DNA of 55,117 bases, taken from the NCBI GenBank assembly GCA_019115765.1, contig DXCZ01000100.1, positions 1 to 55,117 on the forward strand. Direction: 5' to 3'. Under the pieces are notes generated by a model. It was given only the letters and a program-made list of their open reading frames with translations, ran no database searches and had not been told where the DNA came from. Below are positions 18,090-27,129 of this stretch, in pieces. Origin of the DNA: Candidatus Mediterraneibacter stercoripullorum. GTDB taxonomy: Bacteria > Bacillota > Clostridia > Lachnospirales > Lachnospiraceae. The position numbers and the translations under genes were made by a program. Position 1 is the first letter of the stretch; each line of letters opens with the position of its first letter.

Positions 18090-19700
18090 TCAGTTGTAAC
18101 CTTTTACACTCCGGAAGGCTTCTGTCAGATCCTTTGTCCCGTCAAATACACGGGCGTCTGTTTCATCTGCAAGCTCTTCCAGCTGAGAGGGATCTGCATC
18201 CCCGAAAGTAATGGAGAATACAGGAATGTCACTGCCGTATTCCTGTACCGCATCCTGGAAGGTATGGTGATTGTTCCGGGACTGACCGTCCGTCATAAGG
18301 ATGACAGCAGGGGTATATTCGCTGAGGTCATATCCGGCGGCAAGCCGGTATGCTTCCGCTGCCGCAGCGTATATATCTGTTCCGCCGCCCGGAGAGCAGG
18401 CTGAGATCTGGTCATAGAGAGTCTGCAGTGCAGTGTCTGAATCATCGGCAGCAGTGAAGACATCTACAACATCGCTGTTAAAGATTATGACAATATTTAC
18501 CTCGCCTTCATTGGCCTGGAGAAAATTCTCGGCCGCGTTTTCCTGGATGAGGATCTGGCTCATGGCTTCCTTGAGCTGTTCTTCCCCCTCCCCCGACATA
18601 CTGCCGGAGAAGTCCAGACAGTAGATATTGAGAGAAGGCTTCTTGAAGCTGGTCTGGTACATGTTGAGCGCGTCCATCAGGACGCCGGCCTCCGGCATCT
18701 GGATGGGAGAGAGGATCCGCTCTGTGTCAATGCCCCAGTCCGGATCGAATACATCTCTGTTCGCTTCTGAAACTCCGCTGGCGGTGATGCGGCGGCCTGT
18801 CGCCTCAATGGCCTGCTGGGTTTCCGGACTCAGAAGCTGCTCCTGAAACGCGAGGAAGGCGTCCTCTTTCCCGCTGTCTCCATGATCTACATAACCCAGG
18901 GGAGAATCAGCTATGGACAGCCCGTCATAAGGATATATGACCTGGAGGGGCTCTTCCCCGCGGGCGATAAGCTGCTGATTGGCATCAATGATCAGACATT
19001 CATAGTTGACCATGGCGTCATAATTACCATTCAGAAACAGGTCTTTTAGCCAGTCGGAGCTACCGGAACTGCGTTCCACACCGGACAGAAGATCACGGAT
19101 CTGCGTGCGCAGCTGCTCGTTTTCCAGATCCTGAGCAGTGAGTCCTTCCTGTTTGCCAAGGAGGGCATAGAGAAAGCCGATATATGCGCTGGCGCCAGAG
19201 TTGGACTGGGTAGCGCTGGTCATGCAGAAGGTCATCTGCCCGTTCTGGATCACTGTCAGGATATCCTTTACGGACACGTCGCCTTCTGTAAAGCCGAGAT
19301 CACGTGCCAGGCTCTGGCGGATTCCGAATACAACCGGTGTGATGGAGATAGACTGACTGTGCTTGATCAGATGATGATCGTCACCCATGGACACCCAGAT
19401 GCTGCTTGCAGGCCAGACTGCGTCATAGTCTTCCGCACCGCCCTGGAGTTCTCTCATAATATCAACGGATCCTTTATAATCCATTTCAACACGTACTCCG
19501 GCCTGAGCCGCACAGTCAGAGATGATGTCCTCCAGCTCCTGATTCTCCGACCCGGACAGGATGCGGATGATGGTTCCGCTGTTCCCTGCGGAAAAAGCAG
19601 AGTCATCCGGCTGTTCAGAAGTGCCTGGTGAGATACTGCATCCGGCAGCAGTCAGGAGAACAGAAAAGATCAGCAGAAATACGGTGAATTTTTTCTTCAT
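18090..19700 (-). CDS. substrate-binding domain/VWA domain fusion lipoprotein
   Basis: The ATG at 19700 (reading leftward, AAAGGGGG upstream) begins a lipoprotein signal, KKKFTVFLLIFSVLLTAAGC, lipobox TAAGC. Residues of about 45-330 resemble a type 2 solute-binding domain (DYDAVWPASSIWV and TSATQSNSGASAYIG). Residues of about 355-536 form a von Willebrand factor A domain with a complete MIDAS: DFSGSMS (Asp363), GGTDIY and LMTDGQS. The product has 536 residues and faces outward. VWA domains bind partners through a metal ion, so this fusion could couple ligand sensing to protein assembly. It is the first gene of an operon with xpaC, a second binding protein and telA. An upstream in-frame ATG at 19820 lacks a good site. 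Confidence 0.85.
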   Translation of the reverse strand: MKKKFTVFLLIFSVLLTAAGCSISPGTSEQPDDSAFSAGNSGTIIRILSGSENQELEDIISDCAAQAGVRVEMDYKGSVDIMRELQGGAEDYDAVWPASSIWVSMGDDHHLIKHSQSISITPVVFGIRQSLARDLGFTEGDVSVKDILTVIQNGQMTFCMTSATQSNSGASAYIGFLYALLGKQEGLTAQDLENEQLRTQIRDLLSGVERSSGSSDWLKDLFLNGNYDAMVNYECLIIDANQQLIARGEEPLQVIYPYDGLSIADSPLGYVDHGDSGKEDAFLAFQEQLLSPETQQAIEATGRRITASGVSEANRDVFDPDWGIDTERILSPIQMPEAGVLMDALNMYQTSFKKPSLNIYCLDFSGSMSGEGEEQLKEAMSQILIQENAAENFLQANEGEVNIVIIFNSDVVDVFTAADDSDTALQTLYDQISACSPGGGTDIYAAAAEAYRLAAGYDLSEYTPAVILMTDGQSRNNHHTFQDAVQEYGSDIPVFSITFGDADPSQLEELADETDARVFDGTKDLTEAFRSVKGYN

Positions 19701-19836
19701 GTCAAATTTCCCCCTTTTCTTTCTATTCTCTCGTAATTTTTCGTTTTCTGCTATCTGCGGATTGAAAAATACAGGTAAAATACAGGTTAAATCTGCGGTC
19801 TGTGAAAAGAATTTTTTCATTAGGGAAAGCAGAGGT

Positions 19837-19884
19837 AAAAAAGGATAGAGAAAGGGGAGGAAAGGTCCCCCTTCTCTATCCTTT
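19837..19884 (-). terminator. terminator of the V-type ATPase operon
   Basis: AAAGGATAGAGAAAGGGG and CCCCCTTCTCTATCCTTT pair over about 17 bp. On the - strand the stem is followed by a six-T run. It overlaps the last codons of the subunit D gene and separates the operon from the VWA lipoprotein gene. Confidence 0.85.
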
Positions 19885-20499
19885 GTTTATCTTCATACGT
19901 TTTATGACTTTCAGTCTGGTAAACTCTTCTCTGTCTTTTTCCTCCAGTGCATTTGTAATAGTATACACAAGAGAAGAGTACATGGGAATTGTGATATTCT
20001 GAAGGGCGTTGGCCCTTTTCTGCGTTTTCTTGATATTGCTTGCCAGACGGTATGCCGCGTTTTCCACCATGGAAAGCTTGATCGTCAGGTCCTTTACCTT
20101 CCGGAACGCCTCGCGGGCCTTGTCAATGGACTCTTGAGTGGTGCTGAAGGAATAAGTGGGCCTTCCGGCATCCGGCACATACTTTACATGGGGGATCTCG
20201 GTCCCCATGATGCTCCGGGTCTGGATCGTAATGGAATTCTCAATGGGAACCGTATATGCCAGCAATTCTACCATGCTGATCCCATGTTCAATGTTCGCCC
20301 TCTGGAGACACTGATACGCATAGGTAAATGTGGTGTCGATTTCCTCCTGTATCGTACGGGCTTCATCAATCAGATCCATCAGTTCCCGAATCAGGATATT
20401 CCTTTTTTTGTCCATAAGGTCATATCCCTGTTTTGCCAGGGCAAGAGAATTCTTGGCCAGCATCAGGTTGCCTTTGGTTGGAAATGTACGTGGATCCAT
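19876..20499 (-). CDS. ntpD: V-type ATPase subunit D (central rotor stalk)
   Basis: Subunit D is the long antiparallel coiled coil that turns inside the A3B3 head. The 207-residue protein begins FPTKGNLMLAKNSLALAKQG, the family hallmark, and ends in a basic tail after a coiled coil (RLASNIKKTQKRANALQNI). GGAGGG lies 6 nt before the ATG. It is the last gene of the operon, 49 nt after subunit B. Confidence 0.95.
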   Translation of the reverse strand: MDPRTFPTKGNLMLAKNSLALAKQGYDLMDKKRNILIRELMDLIDEARTIQEEIDTTFTYAYQCLQRANIEHGISMVELLAYTVPIENSITIQTRSIMGTEIPHVKYVPDAGRPTYSFSTTQESIDKAREAFRKVKDLTIKLSMVENAAYRLASNIKKTQKRANALQNITIPMYSSLVYTITNALEEKDREEFTRLKVIKRMKINKG

Positions 20500-20548
20500 G
20501 AAATCCCTCCTTTAATCATAGCTGGGAGCTTTTGCCCCCAACATCATA

Positions 20549-21934
20549 TTATTCCGTCGGCGTCGGTTTGTAATACTTATCCAGGATCTTCGTATCTACA
20601 CGGTCAAGCTCTTCTCTCGGCAGCATGCCGAGCAGCTCCCAGCCCAGATCGAGAGTCTCTTCCATGCTGCGGTTCTCTTCCGGTCCCTGGCCGATGTAGC
20701 GCTGTTCGAACTCTTTTCCGAATTCCAGATATTTCTTATCGATTGGGGAGAGCTCATCTTCACCGATAACGGAAGCCAGGTTCCTTGCATCGCCTACTTT
20801 CGCATAAGCTGAGAAAAGCTGGTTTGCCAGGTCCTGATGATCCTCTCTTGTATATCCTTCGCCGATGCCGTCCTTCATCAGACGGGACAGGGAGGGGAGG
20901 ATATTAATAGGCGGGTAGATTGACTGCCCGTGGAGCGGGCGGTCCAGAACAATCTGCCCTTCTGTAATATACCCGGTCAGGTCAGGAATCGGGTGAGTGA
21001 TATCATCGTTGGGCATGGTCAGGATAGGCAGCTGTGTCACAGAGCCGTCCACCCCTTGCACGATGCCGGCACGCTCATAGATGGTAGCCAGTTCGCTGTA
21101 CAGATATCCCGGGAATCCCTTTCGGCTGGGAATCTCTCCTTTGGAGGAGGAAACCTCACGCATGGCTTCGGCAAATGAGGTCATGTCCGTAAGGATAACC
21201 AGGATATGCATATGCTGTTCAAAAGCCAGGTATTCCGCCACGGTCAGCGCTACCTTTGGTGTGATCAGACGCTCTACTACCGGGTCGTTTGCCAGGTTCA
21301 GGAACATGGCTACATGGTCTGCAACGCCGCTTTCCTCGAAGGTATGGCGGAAGAAATCTGCCACGTCATGTTTGACGCCCATAGCGGCAAATACAATGGC
21401 AAACTGTTCGTCAGAACCGTCTCCCAGAGACGCCTGCTTCACGATCTGAGCCGCCAGCTGGTCGTGGGGAAGTCCGTTCCCGGAGAAGATGGGAAGCTTC
21501 TGCCCGCGGATCAGGGTGGTGAGCCCGTCTATTGCCGAGATTCCTGTGTGGATATAGTTTCGCGGATATTCCCTGCGCACCGGGTTCAGGGGCAGGCCGT
21601 TTACATCACGCTTCAATGAGGACACAATAGGACCAAGGTCGTCAATGGGCTGTCCGATCCCGTTGAAAGTCCTGCCAAGCATATCCGGGGAAAGTGCGAT
21701 TTCCATGGGATGCCCGGTCAGTTTTGTATGGGTATTCTTCAGGGACATATTTTCAGAGCCTTCAAATACCTGGATGACAGCACGGTCTTCATAAATCTCT
21801 ACGATACGTCCGATCTTCCGTTCCGTGCCGTCTACGACAAATTCCACGATCTCATCATAAAAGGCGTCCTGAACGCCCTCCAGCGCGATCAGAGGGCCGT
21901 TAATACTGCTTAAGCCTAAATATTCAATTGACAT
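20549..21934 (-). CDS. ntpB: V-type ATPase subunit B (non-catalytic head subunit)
   Basis: Subunit B alternates with A in the hexameric head and binds nucleotide without hydrolysing it. The 461-residue protein shows [38 protein letters not shown] (a degenerate P-loop, as expected for B), [14 protein letters not shown] and [12 protein letters not shown]. Full family length. AGGAGG lies 8 nt upstream of ATG. It starts 15 nt after subunit A. Confidence 0.97.
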   Translation of the reverse strand: MSIEYLGLSSINGPLIALEGVQDAFYDEIVEFVVDGTERKIGRIVEIYEDRAVIQVFEGSENMSLKNTHTKLTGHPMEIALSPDMLGRTFNGIGQPIDDLGPIVSSLKRDVNGLPLNPVRREYPRNYIHTGISAIDGLTTLIRGQKLPIFSGNGLPHDQLAAQIVKQASLGDGSDEQFAIVFAAMGVKHDVADFFRHTFEESGVADHVAMFLNLANDPVVERLITPKVALTVAEYLAFEQHMHILVILTDMTSFAEAMREVSSSKGEIPSRKGFPGYLYSELATIYERAGIVQGVDGSVTQLPILTMPNDDITHPIPDLTGYITEGQIVLDRPLHGQSIYPPINILPSLSRLMKDGIGEGYTREDHQDLANQLFSAYAKVGDARNLASVIGEDELSPIDKKYLEFGKEFEQRYIGQGPEENRSMEETLDLGWELLGMLPREELDRVDTKILDKYYKPTPTE

Positions 21935-21949
21935 AGATCAATTCCCTCC

Positions 21950-23716
21950 TTACGCATTTTTCTCCAGCACACGCTGATAGAATGCATCAATATCCCGATG
22001 ATACTGGGCGAACATCTCCAGCCGGTCATTTGGCACATCGTATTTGATGGCAATGATCTGGTCAAAGATGTTTTCCGCTTTCAGAACGGACATGGGGTGT
22101 CCCATGGTGACCAGCGTACGTGCCTGTTTATACAGATACAGGATAGTGTCCATCATCAGGAACTGCTTCTCCATGGTAACGCAGGTATCGTCCTTGTGGA
22201 ATGCGTTCTGCTGCAGAAAACCAAGGCGGATCACGCGGGCGATCTCAAGAACAAGCTTCTGGTCATCGGGAAGAACGTCGCTTCCGATCAGCTTGACGAT
22301 CTCCAGCAGGCTGCTCTCCTGGTTCAGAAGGGCCATCAGCCGGTTGCGGTAGTCCACGAACTGAGGGGATACATTGTCCTGATACCAGGGACTTAAGTCG
22401 TTCAGATACTCACTGTAGCTGGTCAGCCAGTGGATCGCCGGGAAATGCCTGGAATATGCCAGACTCTTATCCAGTCCCCAGAAGCAGCGGACGAAACGCT
22501 TGGTATTCTGTGTGACAGGCTCGGAGAAATCGCCTCCCTGTGGGGAGACAGCTCCGATTATGGTAACGGAACCATCGGTTCCGTTTAAATTGTGCATCAT
22601 TCCTGCTCTCTCGTAGAATGCCGACAGGCGGGAAGCCAGGTACGCCGGGAATCCTTCCTCGGCGGGCATCTCTTCAAGTCGTCCGGACAGCTCACGGAGG
22701 GCCTCTGCCCATCTGGATGTGGAATCCGCCATGATAGCAACATCGTATCCCATATCCCGGTAGTACTCCGCCAGAGTCAGCCCGGTGTAGATACTTGCCT
22801 CGCGGGCAGCCACAGGCATGTTGGATGTGTTGGCGATCAGGGTGGTCCGGTCCATCAGCGGATTGCCGGTACGCGGGTCGGTCAGTTCACCGAACTCTTC
22901 CAGTACCTGGGTCATCTCGTTTCCACGTTCCCCGCATCCGATATAGATGATAATATCCGCATCGGCCCACTTGGCGATCTGATGCTGTGTCATAGTCTTC
23001 CCTGTTCCGAATCCGCCCGGGATTGCAGCTGTGCCCCCTTTGGCAATGGGGAACATTGTATCGATGATACGCTGTCCGGTGATCAGCGGCACGGAAGCCG
23101 GAAAGCGGTGATGGGTCGGACGTGGGGTCCGGATGGGCCAGTGCTGCGTCATGGTCAGTTCCTTTGCAGAGCCGTTTGAGAGCTCCAGTGTGACGAGAAC
23201 CTGGTCAATGGTATAGTCGCCGTCCGGAACAACGTCCGTGACAGTTCCCTCGATATCCGGCGGAACCATGCATTTATGAACTATGGCGTGTGTTTCGGGC
23301 ACTTCGGCAATAATATCGCCGCCGTGGAGATACTGTCCCTTTTCTACTGTGATATGTGTTGTCCATTTCTTTTCTCTGTCCAGAGAATCTACACTGATAC
23401 CTCTGGTGATAAATGCGCCTGCAGAATCGGCAATCCGCTCCAGAGGGCGCTCGATCCCGTCGAAGATATTATTCAGGATACCGGGGGCAAGAGTTACGGA
23501 GACAGCGTTTCCGCTCGCTACTACTTCCTCGCCGGGGCGCAGCCCTGTAGTTTCTTCATATACCTGGACTGTAGTCAGGTCCTTGTCCAGGGCAATGACT
23601 TCACCTACCAGCTTCTGTTTGCCCACATAGACCATCTCGGACATGCGGAACCCTGTGTTGCCTTTCAGGTAAATGACGGGGCCGTTGATTCCATAGATTG
23701 TGCCGGTCTTAAGCAA
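21950..23716 (-). CDS. ntpA: V-type ATPase subunit A (catalytic)
   Basis: Subunit A hydrolyses or makes ATP in the rotary motor. The Walker A motif is GGFGTGKTMTQHQ (about residues 232-244), then IYIGCGERGNEM with the catalytic Glu, and ADSTSRWAEALRE (Walker B region). The family's extra non-homologous region lies at about residues 110-190. I choose the TTG at 23716: AGGAGGTG ends 6 nt before it, whereas the GTG at 23725 lies within that site. This gives 588 residues beginning LKTGTIYGINGPVIYL. It overlaps the end of subunit E by 8 bp, suggesting translational coupling. Confidence 0.96.
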   Translation of the reverse strand: MLKTGTIYGINGPVIYLKGNTGFRMSEMVYVGKQKLVGEVIALDKDLTTVQVYEETTGLRPGEEVVASGNAVSVTLAPGILNNIFDGIERPLERIADSAGAFITRGISVDSLDREKKWTTHITVEKGQYLHGGDIIAEVPETHAIVHKCMVPPDIEGTVTDVVPDGDYTIDQVLVTLELSNGSAKELTMTQHWPIRTPRPTHHRFPASVPLITGQRIIDTMFPIAKGGTAAIPGGFGTGKTMTQHQIAKWADADIIIYIGCGERGNEMTQVLEEFGELTDPRTGNPLMDRTTLIANTSNMPVAAREASIYTGLTLAEYYRDMGYDVAIMADSTSRWAEALRELSGRLEEMPAEEGFPAYLASRLSAFYERAGMMHNLNGTDGSVTIIGAVSPQGGDFSEPVTQNTKRFVRCFWGLDKSLAYSRHFPAIHWLTSYSEYLNDLSPWYQDNVSPQFVDYRNRLMALLNQESSLLEIVKLIGSDVLPDDQKLVLEIARVIRLGFLQQNAFHKDDTCVTMEKQFLMMDTILYLYKQARTLVTMGHPMSVLKAENIFDQIIAIKYDVPNDRLEMFAQYHRDIDAFYQRVLEKNA

Positions 23717-24296
23717 TGCCGTCACCTCCTAAAAACATAAATTTGTCATATTCATTGCGCAGCTGGGTCTTGAAAGAATTATCCATCAGGATATTCCGGT
23801 TCCGGATCACTGCCCGGACGCCGCCGATGAAATCCTCTGCACTTATGGTAAGGCGGACCCTGGCTGCGTCTTCCAGATCCCCTCTGCGGCTTTCATCTGT
23901 CGGGTTAATATAGATGGTAACAGGGTCTGTCCCGGCATAGCGGACAGCCTGGCGGATACATTTCAGAAGGAAATCGTTGTATGCATCCGTTTTCATATAA
24001 TCCTGAACAAGGCTCAACGCCTCTTCAAATACTTTGTCTTTCAGCTCCTGCTGGACCTTGCCCCGCTGACGCTTGATCTCCAGCTGAGATTTGGCGGCAG
24101 CCTGGTTCAGAGACAGCCTGGCATTAGTCGTCTCAGCCTTGATCCTTGTCTCGGCCTGGCGTCTGGCCTCTGCCTTATGGTCTTCGAAGACTTTCTCAAG
24201 AGCTTCGCGGTGAGAATCAATTATGGCATTGCCTTCCGCACGGGCCTGCTCCATGGATGTGGTCTGCAGGTGTGAGAATTTTTCTTCCAGAGTCAA
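23709..24296 (-). CDS. ntpE: V-type ATPase subunit E (peripheral stalk)
   Basis: Subunit E forms the stator with the G/H subunit. The 195-residue protein has an N-terminal coiled coil rich in Ala, Lys and Glu (residues 1-95) and a C-terminal alpha/beta head ending FKTQLRNEYDKFMFLGG. The start is a TTG with GGAGGG 8 nt upstream. There is a 115-nt gap to subunit F on the upstream side, with nothing recognisable in it. Confidence 0.9.
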   Translation of the reverse strand: MTLEEKFSHLQTTSMEQARAEGNAIIDSHREALEKVFEDHKAEARRQAETRIKAETTNARLSLNQAAAKSQLEIKRQRGKVQQELKDKVFEEALSLVQDYMKTDAYNDFLLKCIRQAVRYAGTDPVTIYINPTDESRRGDLEDAARVRLTISAEDFIGGVRAVIRNRNILMDNSFKTQLRNEYDKFMFLGGDGIA

Positions 24297-24411
24297 GAGG
24301 AATCCCTCCTTGTCATTGTTTTGGTATGAGTTATGCCCATGTTTGAAACCAGGGCATACGCTGTGCTGTGTCTGTTATCGGAACCGTGGCTGAAGTCCGG
24401 TCATACTTGAA

Positions 24412-24720
24412 CTATAGCTTGAGACCGATGGCTTCTGTGATATAGGATGTGATAAAGTCCTTCTTCCGTCCGGTTCCGTGACGGTCCGGGATCTCAACCA
24501 GAAGGGGCATCTTCCGCTCAAGGCGGAAGGTGTCGATGATGTCCGGGAACTCCTGTCCGAATTTTTCGGTCAGGAGGACGATACCTACGTTTTTGTCTGT
24601 GAGGACATCCTCCAGAGCTTTCCGGAGTTCCTCACGCTCATGGACAACAACTCCGTCCACGCCTGCCAGGCGCATTCCTGTGTAAGTATCCACGTTATCA
24701 CTGATGAGAAACATTTTCAT
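24412..24720 (-). CDS. ntpF: V-type ATPase subunit F
   Basis: Subunit F is the small Rossmann-like regulatory rotor subunit that binds D. The protein shows MFLISDNVDTYTGMRLAGV, GIVLLTEKFGQE and PLLVEIPDRHG, as in the family. I prefer the second ATG (24720), which lies 8 nt after GAGGTG; the ATG at 24726 would be too close. Length about 102 residues, normal. It follows subunit K after about 20 nt. Confidence 0.92.
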   Translation of the reverse strand: MKMFLISDNVDTYTGMRLAGVDGVVVHEREELRKALEDVLTDKNVGIVLLTEKFGQEFPDIIDTFRLERKMPLLVEIPDRHGTGRKKDFITSYITEAIGLKL

Positions 24721-24741
24721 GATCATGTCACCTCTGTTTTA

Positions 24742-25176
24742 TTAAAGGTTTCCTAATATCATGAAGGAGATGATCAGACCGTAGAGGCAGACACCTTCGG
24801 CAAGTCCTACGAAGATCAGAGACTTACCGAGGATGCTGGAGTCCTCGCTGAGGGCTCCAAGTGCTGCGCTTGCTGCGCTTGCTACGGCGATACCTCCGCC
24901 GATACAGGAGAGACCGGTTACAAGAGCTGCTGCGATGTAGCCAAGTCCTTCTGCCAGACCTGCGCTGGATGAAGCAGCCTCAGCAGCCTGTACGTCCGGG
25001 CCGCCCAGCATCATGATAGACGCCAGGGCAAAGGCTCCGAAGAAGAAGAAAGCGTTGACTCCGATGGTGCGTTTGTAGCGTTTCTTGTTTTTCTCTCCGA
25101 TCAGGTAGTATCCGAAAGGAATGATAATGCTTAAGATCAGTGCGACGATAAAAATGATTTTGGTTGCTAATGTCAT
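24742..25176 (-). CDS. ntpK: V-type ATPase subunit K (membrane rotor ring)
   Basis: Subunit K forms the ion-carrying ring. Of four predicted membrane helices, the second pair is a classic proteolipid hairpin (SCIGGGIAVASAASAALGAL, then IFVGLAEGVCLYGLIISF, with the ion-binding Glu in LAEGV). The first pair (residues 5-25 and about 42-57) lacks the Gly/Ala-rich proteolipid signature and has a KNKKRYKR loop. With 144 residues it matches the single-functional-hairpin form. Whether H+ or Na+ is carried cannot be settled here. AGGAGG precedes the ATG. Confidence 0.93.
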   Translation of the reverse strand: MTLATKIIFIVALILSIIIPFGYYLIGEKNKKRYKRTIGVNAFFFFGAFALASIMMLGGPDVQAAEAASSSAGLAEGLGYIAAALVTGLSCIGGGIAVASAASAALGALSEDSSILGKSLIFVGLAEGVCLYGLIISFMILGNL

Positions 25177-25188
25177 GGTAGAATCCTC

Positions 25189-27129
25189 CTACTTTTTATT
25201 CGTTTTCTTTTTGGTATATGGATCAAATGCACGGCCGCTGCCTTTGTAGAAGCGGCTGAACATTTCATAGTACTCCAGACGAAGGACCTGGATGCCGACG
25301 ATCAGTCCCTCGAATCCGCATACGAACAGGTTGCCGAATATCACGCCAAGCCAGTTTGGAGTGCCGCTTTCCGCCCCTGCCAGCTGCAGGACTACTTCCA
25401 TGATAGCCGCGTGGCTGACGGCGAATGCGCCGATACGGATAAAGGAGATGGTGTTGGAGAAGTAACTCAGCAGCGTCTCAAACATCTCGAAAAATCCCTG
25501 TACCAGGAACATGGCTTTGCTTTCCTCCATCTTATCAGAGCGTTTCTGAATGATCTTCGTCAGAGGCTCCTTGAAAAGAATCAGAAGCAGCGGTACGCCG
25601 AACATGATAGCCATCACGATCCCAGCTGGAAGCGGATTGCCTGTCATGAACAGGACGATAGTAATTACAACTGCCGCATAGAAAATAAGTCCTGCCACGC
25701 CATTGGCGTCAAACCATGCGCTGCCTATATCCCTGTCCCTGAAGGCATTGATAATATGGAGCACCATGGCTACCATGATGAGCAGCATACCGAAGGCAAC
25801 GGCAACGATGAACACGGTGTTCAGCTTGCCCAGGAACGGAAGCGTGGTCATATGGTCGATAGGCCGGATCCACAGCGCAGGGATCACATCTTCGAATCCG
25901 AAGATACTTCCGAAAAGGAATCCAAATATAGTGGAAAAGAGTCCTGCTGTTGAGATAATACCCGCCAGAGGCGCCTTCTTAAAATGGTAGATCAGCGCGC
26001 CGCCGATCAGGAGCAGAAGTCCCTGCCCCACATCGCCGAACATGGCTCCGAAGATAAAGGAGTAAGTCAGACCTACAAATACGGTGGGATCCATCTCATT
26101 GTGGGCGGGGAGGCCGTACATCTGGACGAACATCTCAAATGGTTTGAAGATCTTCGGGTTCTCCAGCTTGGTGGGAGGCTCTCCGAAGTAGGCATCGTGG
26201 TCATCTTCCACTACAACAAATACCTTGTCATCGTCCTTTACCTCTTCCAGGAATTTTGTTACATCGTCTTCAGCCATCCAGCCGCAGAGGATATAGTAAT
26301 CCTCCTGATTGTCTTCCATGCGCGCTGCAAGTTTCCGGACGTCGAAATTGTTGCACAGTTCTTCCAGACGGTTCTTCGCAGCTACAAGCTGTGGGGCACG
26401 GTCAGAGAGCATCTCGCCTGCCTGCTTATCCAGGTCGTTGATCTCCAGATTCACCCGCGCGATCTCACGCTCCAGCGACTGATAGGCGTAGGCAGGAGTG
26501 CCTTCAAATTCGTCCTTCAGCTCGATCCTCTCGAAGTGGAGAGAGCGGAAGACCGCATCTACCTTCTGTGTCTCCGCAGGGGAAACAAAATAGGCTCCGT
26601 AGACAAAACTCTCATCACGTTCGCCTTCTACGAAGATAGCGCCCAGATCATCCATCAGATATTTCTGCATTTTCTGGTAAAATTCCACAGCAATGCGGCC
26701 GAAACGATATGTGATGTAGTGGTAATGCAGAACTTTGTGGAGGTCGCAGTCAAGGGGCCGGAAAGGCGCGATGATAAGCTGCTTTGCACGAAGCTCTTCG
26801 GTCTTTTTCTTTAACTTTTCCTTTTTCTCCTGAAGTGTCTGGTAGTCTTCATTTGCCTTGCGGACAACTTCAAACATATCGTCAAGGCCAAGCGCGGCAT
26901 CAGGAGTCACATCATCAGCATTCGGAAGATATCCTACGAACTCGGCTGCTTTATTCAGAGCATCCCGGTAGGGGTTGATCTCCACGAATGGTCTTAAGTT
27001 GTCTACGGTCTTCAGTTCGGACAGGGCGGACTCAAGCTGTATCTCATAGCGAGAGAGATACAGATCTGTCACACGGTCAATGTCGTTCCTGGGACCGGAG
27101 ATATTGATGAATTTCATTTTTACGATCAT
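25189..27129 (-). CDS. ntpI: V-type ATPase subunit I (membrane stator)
   Basis: Subunit I (subunit a homologue) holds the ion half-channels. The 646-residue protein has a soluble N-terminal half (about residues 1-330) with coiled coils, and a C-terminal half with about seven membrane helices. The family motifs GLTYSFIFGAMFGDVGQG and SYFSNTISFIRIGAFAVSHA (with the essential Arg) are present. The ATG has GGAGGT 8 nt upstream and overlaps the subunit C stop by 4 bp. Confidence 0.96.
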   Translation of the reverse strand: MIVKMKFINISGPRNDIDRVTDLYLSRYEIQLESALSELKTVDNLRPFVEINPYRDALNKAAEFVGYLPNADDVTPDAALGLDDMFEVVRKANEDYQTLQEKKEKLKKKTEELRAKQLIIAPFRPLDCDLHKVLHYHYITYRFGRIAVEFYQKMQKYLMDDLGAIFVEGERDESFVYGAYFVSPAETQKVDAVFRSLHFERIELKDEFEGTPAYAYQSLEREIARVNLEINDLDKQAGEMLSDRAPQLVAAKNRLEELCNNFDVRKLAARMEDNQEDYYILCGWMAEDDVTKFLEEVKDDDKVFVVVEDDHDAYFGEPPTKLENPKIFKPFEMFVQMYGLPAHNEMDPTVFVGLTYSFIFGAMFGDVGQGLLLLIGGALIYHFKKAPLAGIISTAGLFSTIFGFLFGSIFGFEDVIPALWIRPIDHMTTLPFLGKLNTVFIVAVAFGMLLIMVAMVLHIINAFRDRDIGSAWFDANGVAGLIFYAAVVITIVLFMTGNPLPAGIVMAIMFGVPLLLILFKEPLTKIIQKRSDKMEESKAMFLVQGFFEMFETLLSYFSNTISFIRIGAFAVSHAAIMEVVLQLAGAESGTPNWLGVIFGNLFVCGFEGLIVGIQVLRLEYYEMFSRFYKGSGRAFDPYTKKKTNKK

